Positions 6,569 to 12,748 are shown, counted from the stretch's first letter. The stretch: DNA of 13,257 nucleotides from JAAYLN01 sp964592855 (GCA_964592855.1 CAZQKI010000122.1:1-13257), one strand, 5' to 3'. Notes: generated from the sequence alone by a model not told the origin. Translations and numbers: made by a program.

Positions 6569-8944
6569 ATGAACAAATCCAAGCCCTTGCAGGTTCTGCT
6601 TCACCTCGTGTGCCTGCTGCTCCTGTTGTCCGTGCAGGGGGCCTCCGCCCAGGAGGAATACAAGCAGATTGTGCGCGAGATCCAGGTCCGCCACACCGGC
6701 CCCGTGCCGGCGAGTGACAACGACTATGTCCTGACGCACACGACCGCGCACGTCGGGCGCTATGTCTCGCAGGCTGATCTCGCGCGCGATCAGCGCGCCC
6801 TGCTGGATACGGGCCTGTTCGCCGACGTCCGCGTCCTGCTGGAATCCGCCGCCGACGGCGTCCGCGTGATCTACGAGGTGCGGCGCCGGTTGCGCTTCCA
6901 GGCGCCGGTCGTGGTGGTCGGAAACGAGAAGCTCAGCTTCCGGAAGGTGCGCGACGCGCTCAACCTCAACGCGGGCGACTTTGTCGACGAAGCCTTCCTG
7001 GCCGCCCGCTGCGACCTCGTCCGGGCGAAGTACCGGGACCGCTATTATCCCGATGCGCAGGTGACCGCCACGCTGGAACCGCTGGACGATGGCTTCGCCA
7101 GGGTCACGGTACAGATCCGGGAGGGGGCGCGGCGGAAGGTCGCCGGCTTTGCCTTCTCCGGCAACCGGGCGATCGATTCGGAGACCTTGCGCGACGCACT
7201 CGGACAGCCGGCGCGCTTCAACCCCTTCTTCTTCTTCTACAGCAGCTGGCGCGCGCGCGCCAGCGACCTCGAGGCCGTCCGCGACGGGGTCCGCAGCCTC
7301 TACCTGGAGCGCGGGCACCTGGATATCCGCGTCGACCTCCCCCGGATGATTCCCGCGCAGGACGGCGGAGTCCCCGTCATCGCCGTGACGATCAGCGAAG
7401 GCCCCATCTACGCGGTCGCCGACATCCGGATCATGGGCGTCACGCTCTTCCCGCAGCGGGAACTGGACAAGGCCGTCGCCGCCGCCCTGCGCCCCGGCGA
7501 CATCGCCGCCCGCAGCGCGATTCAGCGCGCCACCAAGAACCTGCGCGACTACTACGGCCAGCGCGGCTACGTCGACACGGTCGTGCGCGTGACCACCACG
7601 ACGGCCGACGGCGATGCCGCCAAGCCGAAGGCCCGCATCCGCTTCGAGGTGCAGGAGGGCGTCCTCGCCCGTGTCCGCAACATCACGATCCGCGGCAACA
7701 CCCGGACGAAGGACAAGGTCATCCGCCGCGAGATCGGCCTCCTGCCCGGCGCCATCCTGGATGAAGTGCAGGCCGACCGCAGCCGCCAGCGACTCGAGAA
7801 CCTGGGCTATTTCGAAAGTGTCCGCTTTTATGAACTGCCCGACCGCAACGATGCCGCGATGCGCGATGTCGTGTATGAAGTGTCCGAGAAGAACACCGGG
7901 CAGTTCATGATCGGCGCAGGATTCTCCAGCGTCGAAAACATCATCGGCTTCGCCGAAGTCTCGCAGTCCAATTTCGACATTCTCAATTGGCCCTACTTCC
8001 ACGGCGGCGGGCAGAAATTGCGCGCCAGCCTGGAGGTGGGTTCGGAAAGCAAGAACGTCGAGCTGTCGTGGACGGAGCCGTGGTTCCTGGACCGGCGCCT
8101 CTCCCTGACGGTCGATGCCTACCACCGCGAGAGCGGCTACGACGAATATGATCAGGTCCGCATGGGCGGCGGCGTGGGCTTGGCCGTCCCGCTGAAATAC
8201 GGACGCGCGAGCCTGCGTTACGTGCTTGAACAGGTCACCTTGGACGATCTCCAGAAGGGCGACTATGTGTATGTCGACGATCCCGCGCACACCTATCGGT
8301 TCACCGATGAGGAGGACGATTACTTGAATGCGCCGCTCCGCTTGACCTGGCTCTACGACACCCGCAACCGCGCCTTCGTTCCCACCCGTGGCACCCGGGG
8401 CAACATTTTCGCCGAGATTTCCGGATCGATGACGGGCAGCGACAACGAGCTCTACAAGGCCGGCACCGACTTCCGCCACTGGTTTCCCCTGTGGGTCGGG
8501 CATGTGCTGAGCCTGCGGGCGCGGGCGGAAAGCGTCGACACCTACGGCGACCAGGAGACGGTGCCGATCGGCGACCGGCTCTTCCTCGGCGGCGGCCGCA
8601 CGGTCCGCGGCTTCCGCTATCGCGACGTCGGCCCCAAGGTGATCCCGGCGGAGGGGACCGAGGGCCGCTACCATCCCGTCGGGGGCCTCACGATGGCGAT
8701 GGCTTCGGCCGAGTATACGATACCCGTCTTCAAAATCCTCCGCCTGGCGGCCTTCTACGACGTCGGCGGCGTCTGGAACGACAGCTTCGACGCCGATTTC
8801 AACAAAATCGCCTCCAGCTACGGCTTCGGCATCCGCTTCGACTTCCCCGGATTTCCCATCCGCATCGACTACGCGGTACCGCTCGAATCGGACGACGACT
8901 ACACCCGCAACGAGCACTTCGTCCTCTGGATCGGCGTCGAGTAA
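6569..8944 (+). CDS. bamA: Outer membrane protein assembly factor BamA
   Basis: Omp85 protein that folds and inserts beta-barrel proteins into the outer membrane. The protein is 791 aa, typical. A signal peptide (about 1-28) has a Leu-rich core and an ASA-QE cleavage site. Five POTRA domains follow at roughly 30-106, 107-187, 188-282, 283-374 and 375-455; the fifth, IRGNTRTKDKVIRREIGL with LGYFESVRF, is the best conserved. The 16-strand barrel covers about 456-791 and carries the lid-loop motif VRGFRYRDVGPK. The chain ends WIGVE, lacking the terminal aromatic residue usual for barrel proteins. GGGAG (6556-6560) lies 8 nt before ATG 6569. Placement right after dnaB, without skp or lpxD nearby in the window, is not the proteobacterial arrangement. 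Confidence 0.95.
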   Translation: MNKSKPLQVLLHLVCLLLLLSVQGASAQEEYKQIVREIQVRHTGPVPASDNDYVLTHTTAHVGRYVSQADLARDQRALLDTGLFADVRVLLESAADGVRVIYEVRRRLRFQAPVVVVGNEKLSFRKVRDALNLNAGDFVDEAFLAARCDLVRAKYRDRYYPDAQVTATLEPLDDGFARVTVQIREGARRKVAGFAFSGNRAIDSETLRDALGQPARFNPFFFFYSSWRARASDLEAVRDGVRSLYLERGHLDIRVDLPRMIPAQDGGVPVIAVTISEGPIYAVADIRIMGVTLFPQRELDKAVAAALRPGDIAARSAIQRATKNLRDYYGQRGYVDTVVRVTTTTADGDAAKPKARIRFEVQEGVLARVRNITIRGNTRTKDKVIRREIGLLPGAILDEVQADRSRQRLENLGYFESVRFYELPDRNDAAMRDVVYEVSEKNTGQFMIGAGFSSVENIIGFAEVSQSNFDILNWPYFHGGGQKLRASLEVGSESKNVELSWTEPWFLDRRLSLTVDAYHRESGYDEYDQVRMGGGVGLAVPLKYGRASLRYVLEQVTLDDLQKGDYVYVDDPAHTYRFTDEEDDYLNAPLRLTWLYDTRNRAFVPTRGTRGNIFAEISGSMTGSDNELYKAGTDFRHWFPLWVGHVLSLRARAESVDTYGDQETVPIGDRLFLGGGRTVRGFRYRDVGPKVIPAEGTEGRYHPVGGLTMAMASAEYTIPVFKILRLAAFYDVGGVWNDSFDADFNKIASSYGFGIRFDFPGFPIRIDYAVPLESDDDYTRNEHFVLWIGVE

Positions 8945-8959
8945 AGGCGCCGTGCGGCC

Positions 8960-9334
8960 ATGACCAAAAGCCTGGAAGATTACCTGGAAGCCATCCATCG
9001 GCAGGTTCAGGCCTCTGGTGGCGCCCGCGTGGTCGACATCGCCAATGCACTGGGGGTGAAAATGCCTTCGGTCAACAATGCGGTCCGCGAACTCTCGACG
9101 CTCGGACTGCTCGAGCATTCCCCCTACCAGCAGCTCCACCTGACGCCGGAGGGGGAGCGCGTGGCCGTGGACATCTACAAGCGCCACACGATGCTCAAGG
9201 AATTCCTCGTGACGATCGGCGTCTCGGAGGATAACGCCGAAGCCGACGCCTGCTCCATGGAGCACGTGCTCAGCGCCGAGACGCTCAAGCGCCTGGCGGC
9301 GGCGACCATCAGGATGCGGAAGAGCAACCCCTAG
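8960..9334 (+). CDS. DtxR/MntR-family metal-dependent transcriptional repressor
   Basis: 124 aa, cytosolic. The N-terminal winged helix-turn-helix (about residues 4-62) reads SLEDYLEAI, then VVDIANALGVKMPSVNNAVRE, then a wing ending LTPEGE. The metal-binding dimerisation domain (about 63-120) has KRHTMLKEFL and ADACSMEHVLS. By alignment with B. subtilis MntR, shifted by one, the ligand positions are Asp7, Glu10, His76, Cys98, Glu101 and His102. All match MntR except Cys98, which replaces Glu99 and equals the Cys102 ligand of Fe-sensing DtxR. There is no SH3-like domain, as in MntR. It starts 15 nt after bamA with only a weak AAGG upstream, so it is probably read from the bamA transcript. feoAB follow 352 nt later, which suggests an Fe(II) sensor controlling feo (inference). 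The gene could also be named mntR or ideR. Confidence 0.88.
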   Translation: MTKSLEDYLEAIHRQVQASGGARVVDIANALGVKMPSVNNAVRELSTLGLLEHSPYQQLHLTPEGERVAVDIYKRHTMLKEFLVTIGVSEDNAEADACSMEHVLSAETLKRLAAATIRMRKSNP

Positions 9335-9340
9335 CAGCCT

Positions 9341-9393
9341 GTCGGACTTAGGTGCAAAGGGGAGATGCCTGTGGCGCGCTGTTCTGAACGGGT
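9341..9393. repeat. Flanking direct repeat, copy 1 (upstream of feoAB)
   Basis: Matches 12235-12287 in the same orientation with 43 of 53 bases identical by hand alignment and no gaps. The first 29 nt (GTCGGACTTAGGTGCAAAGG onward to GAGATGCC) match at 26 of 29. Weaker gapped similarity may run on to about 9429. The element starts a few bases after the stop of the DtxR-like gene. It is not obviously a terminator. It may be the remnant of an insertion-sequence end or another dispersed repeat; I do not recognise the family. Confidence 0.75.
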
Positions 9394-9421
9394 CCTTTTT
9401 TGCGAGGGATATGGCGAACGC

Positions 9422-9534
9422 CCCATGGGTATTCGGTTCACGAGAACGGGCGACGCGAGCGGATAACGAGTCGAGAGTCTTCATCGTCCACCGCTATCGT
9501 CGCCCGCTATCGTTCACCGTTTCGAATACCTGGG
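9422..9534. repeat. Long imperfect inverted repeat
   Basis: The paired blocks, outside to inside, are CCCA (9422-9425) with TGGG (9531-9534), GGTATTCG (9428-9435) with CGAATACC (9523-9530), CGGGCGACG (9447-9455) with CGTCGCCCG (9498-9506), and AGCGG (9458-9462) with CCGCT (9491-9495). Unpaired stretches separate the blocks. A small GTTC-ACGA-GAAC hairpin sits inside the left arm. It has no coding signal. It could be a miniature mobile element, a structured RNA, or a repeat-derived cruciform. Confidence 0.55.
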
Positions 9535-9540
9535 CAGCAA

Positions 9541-9564
9541 CCAGTTTCGAGTTTCCAGTTTCGC
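9541..9564. repeat. Short tandem repeat GTTTCNN
   Basis: Three heptamers, GTTTCGA, GTTTCCA and GTTTCGC, run head to tail from 9544. This also creates CCAGTTTCG at 9541-9549 and 9555-9563. It is noncoding simple-sequence DNA in the dtxR-feoA gap, followed by T-rich sequence to about 9595. Confidence 0.7.
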
Positions 9565-9596
9565 GTCCATTTTTTCACTTTTTTTTCGCGCTTTCC

Positions 9597-9623
9597 CCCC
9601 ATTGACAACTTCCCCATTGACAA
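9597..9623. repeat. 15-nt tandem duplication carrying two TTGACA boxes
   Basis: CCCCATTGACAA occurs exactly at 9597-9608 and 9612-9623. Each copy holds a consensus -35 hexamer (9602-9607 and 9617-9622). Only the second is spaced correctly, 17 nt, from the -10 at 9640-9645. Confidence 0.85.
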
Positions 9624-9645
9624 TGTTAGTCCGGTCTAATATTCT
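9617..9645 (+). promoter_or_regulatory. Sigma-70 promoter of feoAB
   Basis: TTGACA (9617-9622), a 17-nt spacer, and TATTCT (9640-9645) together form a near-consensus vegetative promoter. Initiation is expected near 9652, giving a leader of about 35 nt before feoA ATG 9687. It is the best promoter I see in the window. Confidence 0.75.
9622..9643 (+). promoter_or_regulatory. Candidate DtxR/MntR-family operator over the feo promoter
   Basis: The core TTAGtCCGGtCTAA (9626-9639) is an imperfect palindrome, symmetrical at all but one base pair. The symmetry extends to AAT (9622-9624) and ATT (9641-9643), leaving one more mismatched pair at 9625/9640. TTAG and CTAA half-sites are typical of DtxR-like boxes. 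The site fills the -35/-10 spacer and reaches into the -10, so a bound repressor would block RNA polymerase. The palindrome is seen; its use by the neighbouring regulator is inference. Confidence 0.55.
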
Positions 9646-9686
9646 GTTGATGCCAACTGCGGAAAGGGTCGGCAGGAGAGCGCGCT

Positions 9687-9914
9687 ATGACACTCAGTAA
9701 TCTTACGCCGGGAATGACAGCCAAGATCACGGGTTACGACCACGGGAACCGCGCCTATCGTTCGAAGTTGCTGGCGCTGGGGCTGACGCGGGGAACGACG
9801 ATTCGCCTGGTGAACCGGGCACCCCTGGGCGATCCCGTTCAACTGGAGGTCCGCGGCTTCCATGTTTCACTCAGGAAATCCGAAGCCTCCGTTGTTCAAA
9901 TCAAAGCCGTCTGA
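9687..9914 (+). CDS. feoA: Ferrous iron transport protein FeoA
   Basis: Small cytosolic SH3-like protein that works with FeoB in Fe(II) uptake. The protein is 75 aa, the usual length. It shows LSNLTPGMTAKITGYD, then YRSKLLALGLTRGTTIRLVNRAPLGDPVQLEVRG, with the diagnostic pattern of (K)LxxLGLxxGxxIxxxxxxPxGDPxxxxxxG, and ends SLRKSEASVVQI. AGGAGAG (9674-9680) lies 6 nt before ATG 9687. feoB starts 8 nt after the stop, so the two are one operon. Confidence 0.95.
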   Translation: MTLSNLTPGMTAKITGYDHGNRAYRSKLLALGLTRGTTIRLVNRAPLGDPVQLEVRGFHVSLRKSEASVVQIKAV

Positions 9915-9922
9915 AAATCGCC

Positions 9923-12226
9923 ATGGAGAAGACGTTCACGGTTGCACTGATCGGGAATCCAAACTCCGGAAAGACGACCGTGTTCAACGCGCTCACGGGT
10001 GCGCGGCAGGCCATCGGCAACTGGCCGGGGGTCACCGTCGAGCGCAAGGAGGGCTACTGCCTCCTCCCCGACGGCACGCAGCTCACGGTCGTCGACCTGC
10101 CGGGCGTCTATTCCCTGATGGCCTCGAGCGAGGATGAGCGCGTCGCCGTCACGTATGCGCTGAGCCGCGAGGCCGATCTCCTGGTCAACGTGATCGACGG
10201 ATCGAACCTGGAGCGCAACCTCTACCTGACGCTCCTCCTGACGGAACTCAAGATCCCGATGCTGCATGTCCTGACGATGATGGACATTGCGGCCGACCGC
10301 CAGATCGCCATCGATCTGCGGCATCTGGAGCGGCATCTGGGATCTCCCGTCTTCGCCGCCGACATCCGCAGCCGAGCGGGCGTCCAGGCCCTGCTCGGCA
10401 AACTGCAGCAGACCTTGGCCAACCCCGGCGTCCCGACGCTGGCCATCGGCTACCCGCAGGCCATCGAGCAGGAGATCGCCAGGGTCTTGCCGCCGTGCGA
10501 ACCGGTCGCCCGGCGCCTCGGCGCTCCGACCCGCTGGCTGGCCATCCAATTGCTCGAGGCCGACCCCGTCGTGGTGGCGTTGATGAAGGACATCGTTCCG
10601 GCGGACGACCTGGCCGAAGCCGAGCGGCGGATCAAGGCGGCCTCGGGGGAATTCATCGACGAGGCCCTGGCGAACGCGCGCTACGGGGTGATCCAGGGGC
10701 TCTGCACCGACGTTGTCCGCAAGAGCGCAACCCACGTCTATTCCTCGCAGAGCGTCGATCGCTGGATTCTCAACCGCTGGCTCGGGATTCCCTTCTTCCT
10801 GGCCATGATGGGCACGGTCTTCTGGATGACGCAGATCGTCGGCGGCGCCTTCATCGACTTCTTCGACACGCTGGGCGGAACGCTGTTCGTCGAAACGCCG
10901 CGCGTCCTCCTGGAAAAGATCCACACGCCCGCCTTCGCCGTCGCCCTGGTCGCGGACGGACTCGGCGCGGGACTGCAGACGATGGCGACCTTCCTGCCGC
11001 CGATCTTCTTCATGTTCCTCTGCCTCGCCATCCTCGAGGACTCCGGCTACATGGCGCGCGCCGCCTTCGTGATGGACCGTGCCATGGGATGGCTGGGGCT
11101 GCCCGGCAAGTCCTTCGTGCCGCTGCTGGTTGGCTTTGGCTGCAGCGTCCCCGCCATCCTGGCCACCCGGACGCTGGAGAGCCGGCGCGACCGGTTTCTG
11201 ACGATCTTCATGACGCCCTTCATGTCGTGCGGCGCCAAGCTGCCCGTCTACGTCGTCTTCGGCGCGGCGTTTTTCGCCGACAATCCGGGACACCTGGTCT
11301 TCCGCATCTACCTGGCCGGGATGCTCCTGGCCGTCTTGACGGGCCTCCTGCTGAAGCGCACGCTCTTCACGGGCGCGCCGTCGCATTTCATCATGGAACT
11401 CCCGCCCTACCACGCGCCGCGGATGAAATACATTCTGCTCAACGTGTGGGAGCGGCTCAAGATGTTCATCTTCCGGGCCGGCAAGGTGATCGTGCCGATG
11501 GTCCTGCTGCTGGGGCTGCTCAACACCCTCGGCCGGGACGGGACGTTCGGCAACGAGAACACCCGCAATTCACTCCTCGCCTCGGTGGGGACGACGATGA
11601 CGCCGGTCTTCGAGCCGATGGGCGTCGAGCCCGACAACTGGCCGGCGACGGTCGCCATCTTCACCGGGCTCTTCGCCAAGGAGGCGGTCATCGGCACGAT
11701 GAACAGCCTCTACGGCCAGAACAGCCGGATGGAGGCCGGACGCGATCCGGCGCCCGCCACCGCGGCTGGCTTCGATTTCTGGCAGGGGATCAGGGACGCC
11801 TTCCTGACGCTGCCCAAAGGCCTGGCGGGAATCGTCCACTCGCTGACCGACCCGCTGGGCCTCCGGGTGATTTCAGACGATGCCTCCGCCTTCGACAAGC
11901 ATCTGGATGACGAGGCCTCGCTCTTCGCGAACATGCGCGGGGCGTTCTCGCAAGGCCGGGACCAGGCCTTCGCCTACCTCCTCTTCATCCTGCTCTACGT
12001 CCCCTGCTTCGCGGCCATGGGGGCGGCCTTCCGGGAACTCGGCACCCGCTACGGCATCGTCCTGATGGCCTACCTGACGGTGCTGGGCTGGAGCGTGGCG
12101 ACGCTCTACTACCAGCTCACCCTCGGACATCGGGCGCTTTGGATCGTCGTCCCCTGCGCGATGCTGATCGCGATGTTCGCCGGCTTTACGATCATGGGCC
12201 GCCGCCGCCGCATCCCCCTGATGTGA
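9923..12226 (+). CDS. feoB: Ferrous iron transporter FeoB
   Basis: Inner-membrane Fe(II) permease with a cytosolic GTPase domain; 767 aa, full length. G1 is GNPNSGKT (Lys17), G2 Thr38 lies in GVTVE, and G3 is DLPG (58-61). G4 reads TMMD (118-121) where NxxD is expected. A helical GDI-like spacer follows (about 175-270). The membrane part has about eight to ten hydrophobic segments from residue 285 on, with the two Gate motifs GFGCSVPAI (Cys407) and PFMSCGAKLPVYVVF (Cys436), and a cytosolic loop around 600-675 before the last helices. The C-terminus ends GRRRRIPLM. No clear ribosome binding site precedes ATG 9923, so translation is probably coupled to feoA. No feoC follows. Confidence 0.96.
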   Translation: MEKTFTVALIGNPNSGKTTVFNALTGARQAIGNWPGVTVERKEGYCLLPDGTQLTVVDLPGVYSLMASSEDERVAVTYALSREADLLVNVIDGSNLERNLYLTLLLTELKIPMLHVLTMMDIAADRQIAIDLRHLERHLGSPVFAADIRSRAGVQALLGKLQQTLANPGVPTLAIGYPQAIEQEIARVLPPCEPVARRLGAPTRWLAIQLLEADPVVVALMKDIVPADDLAEAERRIKAASGEFIDEALANARYGVIQGLCTDVVRKSATHVYSSQSVDRWILNRWLGIPFFLAMMGTVFWMTQIVGGAFIDFFDTLGGTLFVETPRVLLEKIHTPAFAVALVADGLGAGLQTMATFLPPIFFMFLCLAILEDSGYMARAAFVMDRAMGWLGLPGKSFVPLLVGFGCSVPAILATRTLESRRDRFLTIFMTPFMSCGAKLPVYVVFGAAFFADNPGHLVFRIYLAGMLLAVLTGLLLKRTLFTGAPSHFIMELPPYHAPRMKYILLNVWERLKMFIFRAGKVIVPMVLLLGLLNTLGRDGTFGNENTRNSLLASVGTTMTPVFEPMGVEPDNWPATVAIFTGLFAKEAVIGTMNSLYGQNSRMEAGRDPAPATAAGFDFWQGIRDAFLTLPKGLAGIVHSLTDPLGLRVISDDASAFDKHLDDEASLFANMRGAFSQGRDQAFAYLLFILLYVPCFAAMGAAFRELGTRYGIVLMAYLTVLGWSVATLYYQLTLGHRALWIVVPCAMLIAMFAGFTIMGRRRRIPLM

Positions 12227-12234
12227 GCTGGCCC

Positions 12235-12287
12235 GTTGGACTTGGGCGCAAAGGGGAGATGCCAATGTTGCGCTTTTCTGCGCGGGT
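12235..12287. repeat. Flanking direct repeat, copy 2 (downstream of feoAB)
   Basis: Begins 9 nt after the feoB stop and matches copy 1 at 9341-9393 (43 of 53 identical, same orientation). GCAAAGGGGAGATGCC is identical in both copies. A 13-nt perfect palindrome ATGGCAATGCCAT follows at 12305-12317. Confidence 0.75.
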
Positions 12288-12320
12288 ACCCTGTCACAAG
12301 GGGGATGGCAATGCCATTGG

Positions 12321-12530
12321 AACATCGAAATCATGCGGGCGGTCTTTCACAACCCCGAAGCCCTTCGCCCCGGCCGCACCAGCGCCGCCGTCACCCAGGG
12401 CGTCGCCGCCCATATCGGCGAAATTGCCGCCGCGATGCGCGAACGCGGCCTCGACCCCGCTGCCGTCGCCCACTTCCTCGACCGCATCGTCTTCTGCCTC
12501 TTTGCCGAGGACTCCCGCCTTTTGCCCGAC
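12321..12530 (+). pseudogene. Fragment of a large MmeI/PglX-like DNA methyltransferase
   Basis: About 70 codons read NIEIMRAVFHNPEALRPG and continue with RTSAAVTQ, then a helical stretch, then VAHFLDRIVFCLFAEDSRLLPD. This matches the short region NPxxLRPGxTxxAVT...VAHFLxRxVFCLFAED.xLLP found N-terminal to the catalytic domain in class I SAM-dependent DNA methyltransferases of restriction-like systems, normally 900 aa or more. Nothing upstream or downstream continues the family: the frame stays open to 12731 but turns into Pro/Arg-rich text with no resemblance. No catalytic NPPY motif is present. It is a both-ends truncated remnant; an ATG at 12333 could still start a short peptide. It implies that a restriction or defence gene once lay here. 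Family recognition is from memory of the motif. Confidence 0.6.
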
Positions 12531-12684
12531 ATAGTCTTCCGTCCCCCGTTCCCACCCCCGTTGCAGCCCCGCTCACACACCCAAGAACTCCCAACGGTTC
12601 CAAATCACCCCGTTCTTCGAGGTGGAGAGTGGCAGAGGGCGCGCGAAAACAGGGGAAAGGAGGGCTCGGGGACGCCGGCCTGTG
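12531..12684. other. Unassigned noncoding stretch
   Basis: Between the methyltransferase remnant and the terminator. The first half is C-rich (for example CCCCCGTTCCCACCCCCG at 12543-12560) and the second half is purine-rich. I see no credible gene, RNA or repeat here. It probably contains the junction of at least one deletion or insertion. Confidence 0.5.
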
Positions 12685-12713
12685 AAAATAGTTTCTTCGG
12701 AAGCTTTTTTTTT
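12685..12713 (+). terminator. Intrinsic terminator with UUCG tetraloop
   Basis: AGTTTC (12690-12695) pairs with GAAGCT (12700-12705) around a TTCG tetraloop, with one G-U pair, and runs into nine T (12705-12713). Four A (12685-12688) can extend the stem into the T tract after one mismatch. Orientation is plus. It would stop transcription arriving from feoB and the remnant before the transposon-like ORFs. Confidence 0.7.
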
Positions 12714-12725
12714 GCTGCCCTATTA

Positions 12726-12747
12726 GCCTAAGTTGATATACTTAGGC
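12726..12747. repeat. 8-bp perfect inverted repeat abutting the DUF6788 ORF
   Basis: GCCTAAGT (12726-12733) and ACTTAGGC (12740-12747) are separated by TGATAT. The start codon at 12749 follows one base later. It may be a transposon subterminal site, an operator for the transposase genes, or an RNA hairpin that limits their translation. Confidence 0.8.
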
Positions 12748-12748
12748 C

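Noticed and set aside
9371..9401. Intrinsic terminator after the DtxR-like gene
   Set aside because: Six T are present at 9396-9401, but the only upstream pairing is a 3-bp GTT/AAC stem, too weak to call.
6158..9484. A minus-strand open frame of 1108 codons opposite dnaB, bamA and the regulator
   Set aside because: It lies antisense to three genes with clear motifs. Long antisense frames are expected in GC-rich DNA, and the translation is low-complexity with no recognisable domain.
9648..9686. Riboswitch in the feo leader
   Set aside because: The predicted leader is only about 35 nt, too short for a known metal riboswitch, and I see no matching conserved motif.
9896..11413. A minus-strand open frame of 505 codons opposite feoB
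   Set aside because: The charged, repetitive translation is a codon shadow of feoB; no start context or family is evident.
12139..12685. Overlapping plus-strand frames across the feoB end and repeat copy 2
   Set aside because: They start inside feoB or the repeat, and their translations look random apart from the short peptide noted in the findings.
12333..12731. Reading the methyltransferase frame as a complete 132-aa gene
   Set aside because: Only the first 66 or so codons resemble a family; the rest is Pro/Arg-rich text, so it is better called a remnant.
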